Shown here piece by piece: positions 1 to 7,070 of a stretch of DNA of 7,671 nt. Position numbers and translations under genes: made by a program. A model generated the notes under the pieces. It was not told the origin of the DNA. It saw only the letters and a program-made list of their open reading frames with translations, and ran no database searches. Each line of letters begins with the position of its first letter. Within the stretch, counting starts at the first letter, position 1. This DNA is from an uncultured Lachnospiraceae bacterium (GTDB lineage Bacteria > Bacillota > Clostridia > Lachnospirales > Lachnospiraceae), in assembly GCA_902476645.1 (NCBI GenBank), contig CABSEG010000097.1, forward strand, positions 1-7,671, written 5' to 3'.

Positions 1-2967
1 TTCTGTGCCATAGATGGGAGCCATATCATTGGATTTCATTATGATATTCAGGTTGTTCATGGCGCATCTCTGTACATCGCCCAAACTGATGATATTATTG
101 TCGGCATAGTCACCCTTGTAGGTGATGGTCTTGCCATCTTCGCTGACAGAAGCCACGTCAGTGGTAACCGGAGTCTTATAGGTGCCGGTACCTCCCCACA
201 TATTGGCCTCGTATTCTCTGTAAATATTCTCTCCGTTTACTAAAATATTTCCGTTCTCATCCACAGATGCCGTATACCCATCGCCAAGTACAGCGTCCAC
301 GCTATCTTGTCCCTGAGAAGAGACTGTAAAGTCTCTCCAAGCTGCCACCTGGTATGAGAACATCATCATCATTTCCGTATCCAGTCCAATTTGGCCTTTC
401 TCATCAAAGATTGGTGCATAATCACAGGCTCCCTTCACGATGGTGGTTGCTCTGGAAGCGCCGCCTGGCATAATCAGGTCATTGCCCGCATGCATGGATT
501 TATCCGGTGAAGATGAACCACCGTTCCAGTCTGTCATGATCAGTCCTTTGAATCCCCACTCTCCCCGTGCGATATCCGTGTTCAGATCATAGGAATCCGC
601 CGTGGGAACTCCATTGAGCAGGTTATAAGAAGTCATAATAGACATAGGCTGAGATTCTTTCACAGCAATTTCGTAGCCTTTTAAGTAGATTTCTCTAAGC
701 GCTCTCTCGCTGACAATCGTATCCACTGCGTTTCGGTTGGTCTCCTGATTATTAGCCGCATAATGTTTCAGGCAGGCTCCCACTCCCGGAATGGACTGAA
801 CGCCCTTTGTGATCTCAGAAGCCATGATACCAGATACCAACGGATCTTCCGAAAAATACTCAAAGTTTCGTCCACAAAGCGGATCTCTATGGATATTCAG
901 AGCTGGTCCTAACAAAAGGGTAATTCCCATCTCTTCCAATTCCACACCAAAGGCTCTTCCTACTTCTCTGATCAGATCCACATCCCAGCTCTGAGCCAGC
1001 ACATAGCCCACCGGCCATGCGGTACAATATTGATAATAGGTATCCTTTTCTCCTGTTTCCGTGTTGGTAGCTTCGTACTCCTGCTTTACACGGATTCCGC
1101 CAGGACCGTCCGCCAGCACGATACTGGGAATTCCATACTGCTCGAAAGCGATGGTTTCCCCTGCGGCTCCCGGTATGGTGCTGGAATTGGATCCGACTAC
1201 AGGCGCATACTCATCCGCCACGCCCCAGCCGCTGCCGCAGTTTAATTTTGCCATCTCCTCCAGGCTCATCTGGGCTACGAATTCTTCCATGGTTACCTTT
1301 CCATCTGCCACATCTTTTAATGTCGCGCCGGATTTGTCTTCCACGAGCTGAACTTCTTCGTAGGGCATCTGAGCTTCATAATTGGGATCTGTAGTATAAG
1401 TGGGGATCACTTCGTCGTCATACTCGGAAGCGTTGTTCTCCGTCTGAATCTTAGAGCTATTCAGCTGGAATACGGGGGCTTCGCTCTTTTCTTCTTCCTC
1501 GCCCGCATAAGTATAAGGTGTTTCTCCTTCTTTTGACCACTCCTGTAAATCTTCATCAGCAGGAACTTCCATCTGATTCGAAAGCTGCTCGGTGATCTTG
1601 GAATCATCCACTTCAAGGGCTGCAACTACATGGGTATTTCTGGATGAATTTCCCACACGCACATAATAGGTTCCACTGTCAAGCACATAAGCCGCCCGCG
1701 CTTCGTCATAATATGCCATGTCATTTACATCATAGGATATCTTTAAGGTCTGGCTTTCCTCCGGTGCCAGCTCGTCTGTCTTTCCAAAGGCAGCCAGTTC
1801 CTGATACTCCTTCTCAACACTGGTATCTGGCGCAGAGTAGTATACTTGTACTACTTCTTTACCACTGTATGTATCGCCTGTGTTTGTAACTTCCACTTCC
1901 ACGGTTACCTTATCCTCATTGGCAGATACATCCTTTACTTCCATATCAAAATCAGTATAGGACTGACCATATCCAAAAGCGTATGCTGGATCAATGCCAA
2001 AGGTGTCGAAATAGCGGTATCCCACATAGATACCCTCTTCGTAAACTTCTTTGTCATGGTTTCCATCCTGGTCTGCAAAGGTGCCGGCAGCAGGATAATC
2101 CGCATACTGTTTTGCCCAGGTACTGGTCAGCTTGCCAGAGGGGGTAACGGTTCCGTTCAGTACATCCATGAGTGCGTTTCCGCCCTCCTGCCCGCACTGT
2201 CCCATCAGCAGCAAGGCATCCAGTCCTTCAATCTCATTGAAAAAAGCAGTGTCCACAACGCCGCCTACATTCAACACCACGATGGTATTTTCAAATGTCT
2301 CCGCTACTCGGCGCAGATTATCCTTTTCCACCTCACTAAGTTCATAGTCTCCAAGCACATATTCTTTTCCATCCACGGTAACCGTTTTGGTCATGGAGCG
2401 GTCTGCACCCTCCCCTGCGTTTCTGGAAATCACATAGACTGCAGTATCGGTTCCTTCTCTGGATGCCTGAAGTTCCTCATCTGTAAACTCAAGCTCTGGA
2501 TAGGCAAAGGCTGACATTACGTTTCCGCCTGATGCCTCATAAGCTTTGTCATATCCTTCTGCGTACCGATCCAGAAGATCCTTGGTGGTAATCTGATAAC
2601 CCGCCTTTACAAATGAGGTGCAGATATTGATGTTATAGCGGTCGCTCTGATTTACATTAATGTCTCCACCACCGGAAAGTCCTCCGTTGAAAGGATCCCC
2701 GGAACCATTTCCACCTCTCACGGTCCTGGCCGCACCACCTCCGAAAAGAGCAATGGTTTTTCCTTTTAATGGAAGGGCCTGATTTTTGTTTTCCAAAAGC
2801 ACCATACTCTGGGCCGCCGCACTTCTGGCAAGGGCTGCATTTTCTTTTTCTCTGTCTGTCACCTCATTGGAGGTGGTAGCTGCCATAAGTCCCTGACAAG
2901 GAACGGCTGTCATACTGACTGCCAAAACTGCCGCCAGAATCTTACTAGCTGTCTTTTTCGCTTTCAT
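1..2967 (-). CDS. Secreted glycoside hydrolase family 3 (beta-glucosidase-like), permuted domain order, C-terminus cut by window edge
   Basis: The frame is open for 989 codons from ATG 2965-2967 to the left edge with no stop. The start is fixed by AGGAGG (2975-2980) 7 nt upstream. Residues 1-29 form a Sec signal peptide (KAKK, then a hydrophobic stretch ending LMA). Next comes the GH3 alpha/beta sandwich (about 45-330), with GEGADR whose Glu186 is the probable acid/base, and PSGKL at 276-280. The FGYG signature (331-334) leads into a fibronectin III-like domain to about 460. An acidic linker follows (about 465-545), then the TIM barrel: DGPGGIR from Asp620, GPALNIHRDP and GRNFEYFSEDP (687-709), Lys734-His735, SYN (780-782), and MTDW with probable nucleophile Asp813. 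In most GH3 enzymes the barrel comes first; the reversed order is known from Ruminococcus albus and Butyrivibrio fibrisolvens beta-glucosidases. It should remove non-reducing-end sugars with retention outside the membrane. The exact substrate (glucoside, xyloside or other) cannot be read. Family call is firm. Confidence 0.95.
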   Translation of the reverse strand, partial: MKAKKTASKILAAVLAVSMTAVPCQGLMAATTSNEVTDREKENAALARSAAAQSMVLLENKNQALPLKGKTIALFGGGAARTVRGGNGSGDPFNGGLSGGGDINVNQSDRYNINICTSFVKAGYQITTKDLLDRYAEGYDKAYEASGGNVMSAFAYPELEFTDEELQASREGTDTAVYVISRNAGEGADRSMTKTVTVDGKEYVLGDYELSEVEKDNLRRVAETFENTIVVLNVGGVVDTAFFNEIEGLDALLLMGQCGQEGGNALMDVLNGTVTPSGKLTSTWAKQYADYPAAGTFADQDGNHDKEVYEEGIYVGYRYFDTFGIDPAYAFGYGQSYTDFDMEVKDVSANEDKVTVEVEVTNTGDTYSGKEVVQVYYSAPDTSVEKEYQELAAFGKTDELAPEESQTLKISYDVNDMAYYDEARAAYVLDSGTYYVRVGNSSRNTHVVAALEVDDSKITEQLSNQMEVPADEDLQEWSKEGETPYTYAGEEEEKSEAPVFQLNSSKIQTENNASEYDDEVIPTYTTDPNYEAQMPYEEVQLVEDKSGATLKDVADGKVTMEEFVAQMSLEEMAKLNCGSGWGVADEYAPVVGSNSSTIPGAAGETIAFEQYGIPSIVLADGPGGIRVKQEYEATNTETGEKDTYYQYCTAWPVGYVLAQSWDVDLIREVGRAFGVELEEMGITLLLGPALNIHRDPLCGRNFEYFSEDPLVSGIMASEITKGVQSIPGVGACLKHYAANNQETNRNAVDTIVSERALREIYLKGYEIAVKESQPMSIMTSYNLLNGVPTADSYDLNTDIARGEWGFKGLIMTDWNGGSSSPDKSMHAGNDLIMPGGASRATTIVKGACDYAPIFDEKGQIGLDTEMMMMFSYQVAAWRDFTVSSQGQDSVDAVLGDGYTASVDENGNILVNGENIYREYEANMWGGTGTYKTPVTTDVASVSEDGKTITYKGDYADNNIISLGDVQRCAMNNLNIIMKSNDMAPIYGTE

Positions 2968-2986
2968 TTACTTTCCTCCTTACAAT

Positions 2987-3048
2987 AAAAAATCCTTTCT
3001 TTCAAAGGTCATTTTCATTGTACCTGAAAACTTCCCCTGAAAGAAAGG
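2987..3048 (-). terminator. Rho-independent terminator of the membrane regulator gene
   Basis: A perfect 11-bp inverted repeat (2994-3004 with 3038-3048) and an inner 6-bp repeat (3012-3017 with 3025-3030) share the same centre at 3021, so they form one imperfect hairpin. On the minus strand it is followed by A then six T (2987-2993). The arm-to-arm mismatches at 3005/3037, 3006/3036 and 3011/3031 become U-G wobbles only in minus-strand RNA, which supports an RNA hairpin read in that direction. It starts 15 bp after the regulator stop codon. Because it lies in front of the hydrolase gene it may attenuate read-through rather than end all transcription. Confidence 0.65.
3017..3022 (-). promoter_or_regulatory. 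Possible -10 element for the hydrolase gene
   Basis: TACAAT on the minus strand matches TATAAT at five of six positions and lies 50 bp before the hydrolase ATG. I see no convincing -35 box 16-18 bp upstream. The site falls in the loop of the terminator hairpin, so it may be chance or may need an activator such as the adjacent AraC-type regulator. Confidence 0.25.
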
Positions 3049-3062
3049 TTCAGCTTTTGCTT

Positions 3063-5255
3063 TTAAAGGCTGTTTTTTGATATCAAATCCTTATACTGCG
3101 TTGGAGTAATCCCTTCATATCGCTTAAAGGCCCTGGCCAATGCTTTTGTATCCGTATACCCTACAGCAGAGGCAACATTTTTGATATTGCTCCCATTTTT
3201 TAACATTTCCTTTGCATGAGACAAACGGACTTGATGAATATATTCCAAAACACCGCGTTCCATAGCACTCTTAAAGGTTCTGCTCAAATGTGGCACACTG
3301 ATTTTAAAAATACCAGCCAGGGTGGATACATTCAGATTCACATCCTGATAATGTTCCTCCACGTAGAGCAATACCCTTTCTAACCACTCCGGCTCCCCTT
3401 GTCTGGTTTTTTCCTCCTGATACTGTATGATACTTTCAAATATTTTTCGGCTTTCCGACATAAGTTCAGGCATGGACTGAATTCGAAACAGCCGCTCCTC
3501 ATAGCGAAGGCTTTCGTAAAATTCCTGATCTGCCTGGTTTGCATAGGTATCTAATGTGGCAACCAGAATTCCAATCAATCCGTACATACGGTATACATTA
3601 TACTTTAAATACCGTTTATCTATGGGAAATGTCTCCCGGTAGATGCCATCCAACTCCCGATATGCCCCCTGGAAGTCTCCGCTTTCCAGGCAATTTAAAA
3701 GCTTCCGGCTCCCATCCAGATACTTGGAAAAATTTACATGCTCCTCCGTTTCGATCATCTGTCCATAGGTATACACTCCCCGCGCATCCTCATTCTGAGG
3801 TCCCCAAAAGTCCAGATACCAAATTCCCTCCGTCAATGCCTCAAACTCTTCTTTTAGCCCCTGAATGCCCCTTCTGGGCCTTCCCAACATGACCTGTAGC
3901 GGAATGTGTAGCACCTCCCGGTAAAACCTTTCCACAGTCTGAAAACACTTGCGAACGGACTCAAACTCCGTTTCTTCCTTTAGACGAAGCAGTATGGCAT
4001 CCTGCTTCCCTGCGGGAATGATCTGTCCCGGATAATGCGGAAATAACTGCTCCTCCAAAATATTTTCCATAACAAATTGATTTAAATCCTCACCGGATGA
4101 ATCCTGATAAAATACCTTTTTTCCCTCTTCCCCTACCTTTAACACGGCCATCATCTGCCAGTCGTCTTGCTTCATAGAAATCTGCTCGTTTAAAATCTGA
4201 CATATCCTGCCGCTGTCCTGACTGTTGCCTTCCAAAAATTTGGTCAGCTCCGCGGCTTTTAACGCCCTCTCGCTTTGATCTATTTTTCGGGAGAGCTTTC
4301 GGTTATCTTTCTGGAGACTTCCGATGGGAAGGTAGGTTTTACGGGAAAAAAACCAGGAACCCAGCAAGGCAACCGCAAGAAATACCAAGATCTCCAAAAT
4401 CAGTATAATTTGAAACCGCCTCAATTCACTCCAAAATAAGGTATTGGGCACTGCAAGACGGCATTTCCACTCAAATACGCCTACGTTCTCTTCCATCACC
4501 ACATATTCCCGTCCCTGGATACGCATCTGCCCCATCTGCCCATCCGCCTGCAGCAGTTTCTGCTGTTCCTTTTCTCCCATTCTGCCGGCGCAGGTAAGAA
4601 GCCCCTGTCCGGTCTGCACCAACAGCATATCTTCTTCCCCTAAGGTATCTAACAACTGTTTCCCGTCAAATTCCGCAAAGATCACAGCTATTTTTTCCCC
4701 CTGATAGTACACTGGTCGCAAAAACCATACCTTGTTTCCTTCTAAGATCTTCCACCTTACGCCATCATTCATAGCTAAAATTTCCTCAAAGGCATCCCTG
4801 GTCAGTCCGTATTGACTGCAAAAAAAAGCCATATCCTTATCTCCGGCACGCCTTTGGGTCTTCTCTGACAGAAGAGAATTGCTACGGTAAAAATAAATAT
4901 GTAGATTGTTATACAGATTATTCTGGAGATTAATCCTGCTCATGGCATCTCTTAATTTCATTGAGGATAAAATTTCTTCTACTGTAAAATCCCCGCGGAT
5001 GTTTCCCAGTTCTTCCAAATCCGTGGATACTGCAAGGGTATCACAGATTTTATAAGTTTGTTCTATTTTATTTTTCACCTGCGTAACCACCTCTGAGAGA
5101 TGAAGCCTGGCGGAACGTTCAATTTCCGACCTCAGATAAGAAACAGATCCCATATACCCGGCTCCGGTCAGTAAAAGCAGAACAGCACAGACCGCGATAT
5201 ACGAAACCAATATAGAGCGAAACAGTCGATTCTTTAAAATATTTCGAATTTTCAT
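3063..5255 (-). CDS. Two-pass membrane AraC-family transcriptional regulator with extracellular sensor region
   Basis: This 730-residue protein combines a membrane sensor and a DNA-binding domain in one chain. Residues 1-11 are basic, 12-34 form membrane segment 1, about 37-279 are predicted outside, and 281-303 form membrane segment 2. Residues 313-340 are charged and helical, a likely signalling linker; I do not recognise a clear HAMP motif. Residues about 340-620 show no domain I can name. Residues 625-724 are a full AraC/XylS domain, with helix-turn-helix one near 643-664 (LAGIFKISVPHLSRTFK) and helix-turn-helix two near 691-722 (VASAVGYTDTKALARAFKRY, then GITPTQYK). The layout matches large AraC regulators common in Lachnospiraceae and Paenibacillus (YtdP-like). 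No receiver or kinase domain is visible, so this is probably a one-component sensor. ATG 5253-5255 is preceded by AGGGAG (5262-5267) with a 6-nt gap. It lies between the hydrolase gene and the divergent lipoprotein gene, its likely targets by position. The class is sure; the ligand is unknown. Confidence 0.93.
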   Translation of the reverse strand: MKIRNILKNRLFRSILVSYIAVCAVLLLLTGAGYMGSVSYLRSEIERSARLHLSEVVTQVKNKIEQTYKICDTLAVSTDLEELGNIRGDFTVEEILSSMKLRDAMSRINLQNNLYNNLHIYFYRSNSLLSEKTQRRAGDKDMAFFCSQYGLTRDAFEEILAMNDGVRWKILEGNKVWFLRPVYYQGEKIAVIFAEFDGKQLLDTLGEEDMLLVQTGQGLLTCAGRMGEKEQQKLLQADGQMGQMRIQGREYVVMEENVGVFEWKCRLAVPNTLFWSELRRFQIILILEILVFLAVALLGSWFFSRKTYLPIGSLQKDNRKLSRKIDQSERALKAAELTKFLEGNSQDSGRICQILNEQISMKQDDWQMMAVLKVGEEGKKVFYQDSSGEDLNQFVMENILEEQLFPHYPGQIIPAGKQDAILLRLKEETEFESVRKCFQTVERFYREVLHIPLQVMLGRPRRGIQGLKEEFEALTEGIWYLDFWGPQNEDARGVYTYGQMIETEEHVNFSKYLDGSRKLLNCLESGDFQGAYRELDGIYRETFPIDKRYLKYNVYRMYGLIGILVATLDTYANQADQEFYESLRYEERLFRIQSMPELMSESRKIFESIIQYQEEKTRQGEPEWLERVLLYVEEHYQDVNLNVSTLAGIFKISVPHLSRTFKSAMERGVLEYIHQVRLSHAKEMLKNGSNIKNVASAVGYTDTKALARAFKRYEGITPTQYKDLISKNSL

Positions 5256-5280
5256 TATCCTCTCCCTCCCTTAAGTTGCC

Positions 5281-5323
5281 TCCATTCTACCATATTTTTC
5301 ATTTTTTTCCATTCTTTTACCAT
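5281..5323. repeat. Imperfect direct repeat in the divergent control region, possible operator
   Basis: TCCATTCT-ACCAT at 5281-5293 recurs as TCCATTCT-TTT-ACCAT at 5308-5323, with starts 27 bp apart. The first copy covers the candidate -10 of the regulator and the second lies upstream of it. AraC-family proteins often bind directly repeated half-sites, so this is a candidate autoregulatory site. The region is low in complexity and the repeat may be chance. Confidence 0.3.
5284..5292 (-). promoter_or_regulatory. Candidate extended -10 promoter of the regulator gene
   Basis: The minus strand reads TGGTAGAAT, an extended -10 (TGn followed by a five-of-six match to TATAAT). The -35 region 17 bp upstream is poor, as is usual for extended -10 promoters. 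Transcription would begin near 5277, giving a leader of about 20 nt that carries the purine-rich ribosome site. Confidence 0.45.
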
Positions 5324-5329
5324 CCCTAA

Positions 5330-5358
5330 TTTACATTTTTCCTCTTACCCACTATAAT
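5330..5358 (+). promoter_or_regulatory. Sigma-A promoter of the solute-binding lipoprotein gene
   Basis: A -35 box TTTACA (5330-5335, five of six to TTGACA) and a perfect -10 box TATAAT (5353-5358) are separated by exactly 17 bp. The predicted transcription start is near 5365, giving an untranslated leader of about 54 nt before GTG 5419. Confidence 0.8.
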
Positions 5359-5404
5359 AGAAGATATCATTTGGAAATCATCAAACAGAAAACTACGCCG
5401 CAGA

Positions 5405-5410
5405 AAGGAG
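5405..5410 (+). promoter_or_regulatory. Ribosome binding site that fixes the lipoprotein start
   Basis: AAGGAG lies 8 nt before GTG 5419-5421. It favours that GTG over the in-frame TTG at 5371, which sits only about 6 nt after the predicted transcription start and has no ribosome site. TTG 5413 is too close to the site. Confidence 0.8.
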
Positions 5411-5418
5411 ATTTGTCT

Positions 5419-6999
5419 GTGTCAAAAAGATCTATCATTTACCCTTTACTTCTGCTGGGCTTTCTTGTTTTTTCTTTGTCATCCTGCCAAACAAACGATC
5501 AGATAAAAACATCCTTAGCCTCACAGCTTCCCCTCTGCGAGGAACCTGTCACATTAACCTGCCTTGTCAATCCATCAGAGGATCTTCTCAATCTTTGCGA
5601 TGGGGATTTAAATAACTCGCCATTCTTTCAGGAACTGGAAAAACGCACAAATGTCCACATTGAATGGATCACCTCCATCGGAGAGCTCCAATCTCAATAT
5701 GCCTTTAACCAGAGCAGTACTCCTACGCCGGATCTGGTTCAAAATTATTACCTGAATAACTCCTATGGCACTGCCCTGGATGCCGGGGTAGACAATGGTT
5801 CTATCCTCAATCTGACAGAGCTGATTCCCAAATACGCCCCCAATTATTACCAAATTGTGCAGGAATCTGACTTAGATTCCATTGTTTATACAAATTCAGG
5901 CCGACTAGCCGCCGTATATTCCATACGTCAAACACCCCAGGGACCATGGGGAGGCCTTCAAATCCGTAAGGACTGGCTGGATGAACTGGGGATGGATATC
6001 CCGGTTACTTATGAAGACTGGGAGACGGTCCTGACCGCATTTAAAGAAAAAAAAGGAGCCACTGCCCCTCTATGGATACCCTCTAGCGGTTGTATGATGG
6101 ATAATAGTCTAAGTGCCGGTTTTCAGGTAACCAGCGATTTTTTTCATATCGGGGATACGGTATACTACGGTCCTGCTCAAAAAGGATGGAAAGAATATTT
6201 AACTCTTTTACGCCGTTGGTATGAAAAAGGCCTCATCGATCCAAATTTCATGACCGGCAACAGCCTCTACCCGGAGAAAGATATGATTGAATCAGGAGCC
6301 ATCGGCGCATGGTTTCACATGTATACCATGCCCTCTACCTTTTCTTTCGCGGAGGGTTCCGATCAGGCGGAGGTCGTTGCCGTAGCTCCTCCTAAAGTTC
6401 ACGTTCAGGATGAAGGTCATATCCGTATGCAAGACTCCTATGTAGATAGCTATTTTACCATCACTTCTTCCTGCAAACATCCGGATATTGCATTAAGATG
6501 GATGGATTACCTGTTCTCCGAGGAAGGCGCTTTGCTGGCTAACTATGGCCTTGAGGGGGAGACCTACACTCTGGATGAGGAAGGACATCCTGCCTATACG
6601 GAATATATGACTCAAAACCCGGATGGATTGACCTTTAGCGAGGCAATCATGTCCTTTACCTACCCGCCAGGCCTTCCCAGCTTTTATGTGGACTGGCAGA
6701 GAGAATGTCAGTCTTTGCCTCATAAAGATGTTTCCATGTGCGATATATGGGCCCAGTCAAACGATGATTACCTTCTGCCCACAGGAATCAATTTTACACC
6801 AGAGGAAAATACCCGCTTTTCCGCTATCCTTGCCAGACTCCAACCCTACGTATGGGAGCAGACCGTTAGCTTCATCACCGGCGTTTCTTCCCTGGAAAAA
6901 GATTATGCCCCCTATCTGGAAAAACTAAAGGAACTGGGGCTTGATGAGGCAGAACAAATTCTTCAGACTGCATACCGGCGTTATTTGGAAAAACAGTGA
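5419..6999 (+). CDS. Extracellular solute-binding lipoprotein, family 1 (LplA-like), orphan in this window
   Basis: The protein is 526 residues from GTG 5419 to TGA 6997-6999. MSKR, a hydrophobic stretch (residues 6-20) and the lipobox LSSC give a lipid-anchored Cys23, so the mature protein sits on the outer face of the membrane. The body resembles large sugar-binding proteins of the LplA/YtcQ type: an early segment on an extended beta strand (FFQELEKRTNVHIEW), the hinge-region motif QIRKDWLDELGM at 181-192 followed by PVTYEDWETVLTAFK, and LRRWYEKGLIDPNFMTGN. The length is normal for this group. Such proteins normally deliver mono- or oligosaccharides to an ABC permease of two LplB/LplC-type subunits, but none is present here and a terminator follows within 60 bp, so the gene is monocistronic. 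It is transcribed divergently from the membrane regulator 163 bp away, suggesting shared control or a sensing partnership (inference). The ligand cannot be read. The family call is firm, the start fairly firm. Confidence 0.93.
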   Translation: MSKRSIIYPLLLLGFLVFSLSSCQTNDQIKTSLASQLPLCEEPVTLTCLVNPSEDLLNLCDGDLNNSPFFQELEKRTNVHIEWITSIGELQSQYAFNQSSTPTPDLVQNYYLNNSYGTALDAGVDNGSILNLTELIPKYAPNYYQIVQESDLDSIVYTNSGRLAAVYSIRQTPQGPWGGLQIRKDWLDELGMDIPVTYEDWETVLTAFKEKKGATAPLWIPSSGCMMDNSLSAGFQVTSDFFHIGDTVYYGPAQKGWKEYLTLLRRWYEKGLIDPNFMTGNSLYPEKDMIESGAIGAWFHMYTMPSTFSFAEGSDQAEVVAVAPPKVHVQDEGHIRMQDSYVDSYFTITSSCKHPDIALRWMDYLFSEEGALLANYGLEGETYTLDEEGHPAYTEYMTQNPDGLTFSEAIMSFTYPPGLPSFYVDWQRECQSLPHKDVSMCDIWAQSNDDYLLPTGINFTPEENTRFSAILARLQPYVWEQTVSFITGVSSLEKDYAPYLEKLKELGLDEAEQILQTAYRRYLEKQ

Positions 7000-7063
7000 A
7001 AAAGCATCAGGCTTTGTCGAACCGTTCTTTTCGCTTCTGACATAGCCTGATGCTTATTTTTAT
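7000..7063. terminator. Bidirectional Rho-independent terminator between convergent genes
   Basis: A perfect 12-bp stem AAGCATCAGGCT (7002-7013) pairs with AGCCTGATGCTT (7044-7055). After a single mismatch the pairing continues for four more base pairs (7015-7018 with 7039-7042). The plus strand runs on into ATTTTTAT (7056-7063) and the minus strand into TTTTTC. It begins 3 bp after the lipoprotein stop and lies 16 bp past the tex stop, so it serves both genes. Confidence 0.92.
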
Positions 7064-7070
7064 GACATTT

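Noticed and set aside
1846..2514. 222-codon open frame on the plus strand
   Set aside because: It lies wholly antisense to the GH3 gene, whose frame carries clear family motifs here. The translation is rich in Cys, His and Ile without recognisable domains and there is no ribosome site.
3539..3892. 117-codon plus-strand frame inside the regulator gene
   Set aside because: Antisense to a convincing 730-residue protein, Pro/His-rich composition typical of a shadow frame, no ribosome site.
5371..5418. TTG 5371 as the lipoprotein start
   Set aside because: No ribosome site, too near the predicted transcription start, and it displaces the signal peptide from the N-terminus.
5256..5418. Catabolite-repression (cre) site in the divergent region
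   Set aside because: I looked for the TGNAANCGNTNNCA pattern and found no acceptable match by eye.
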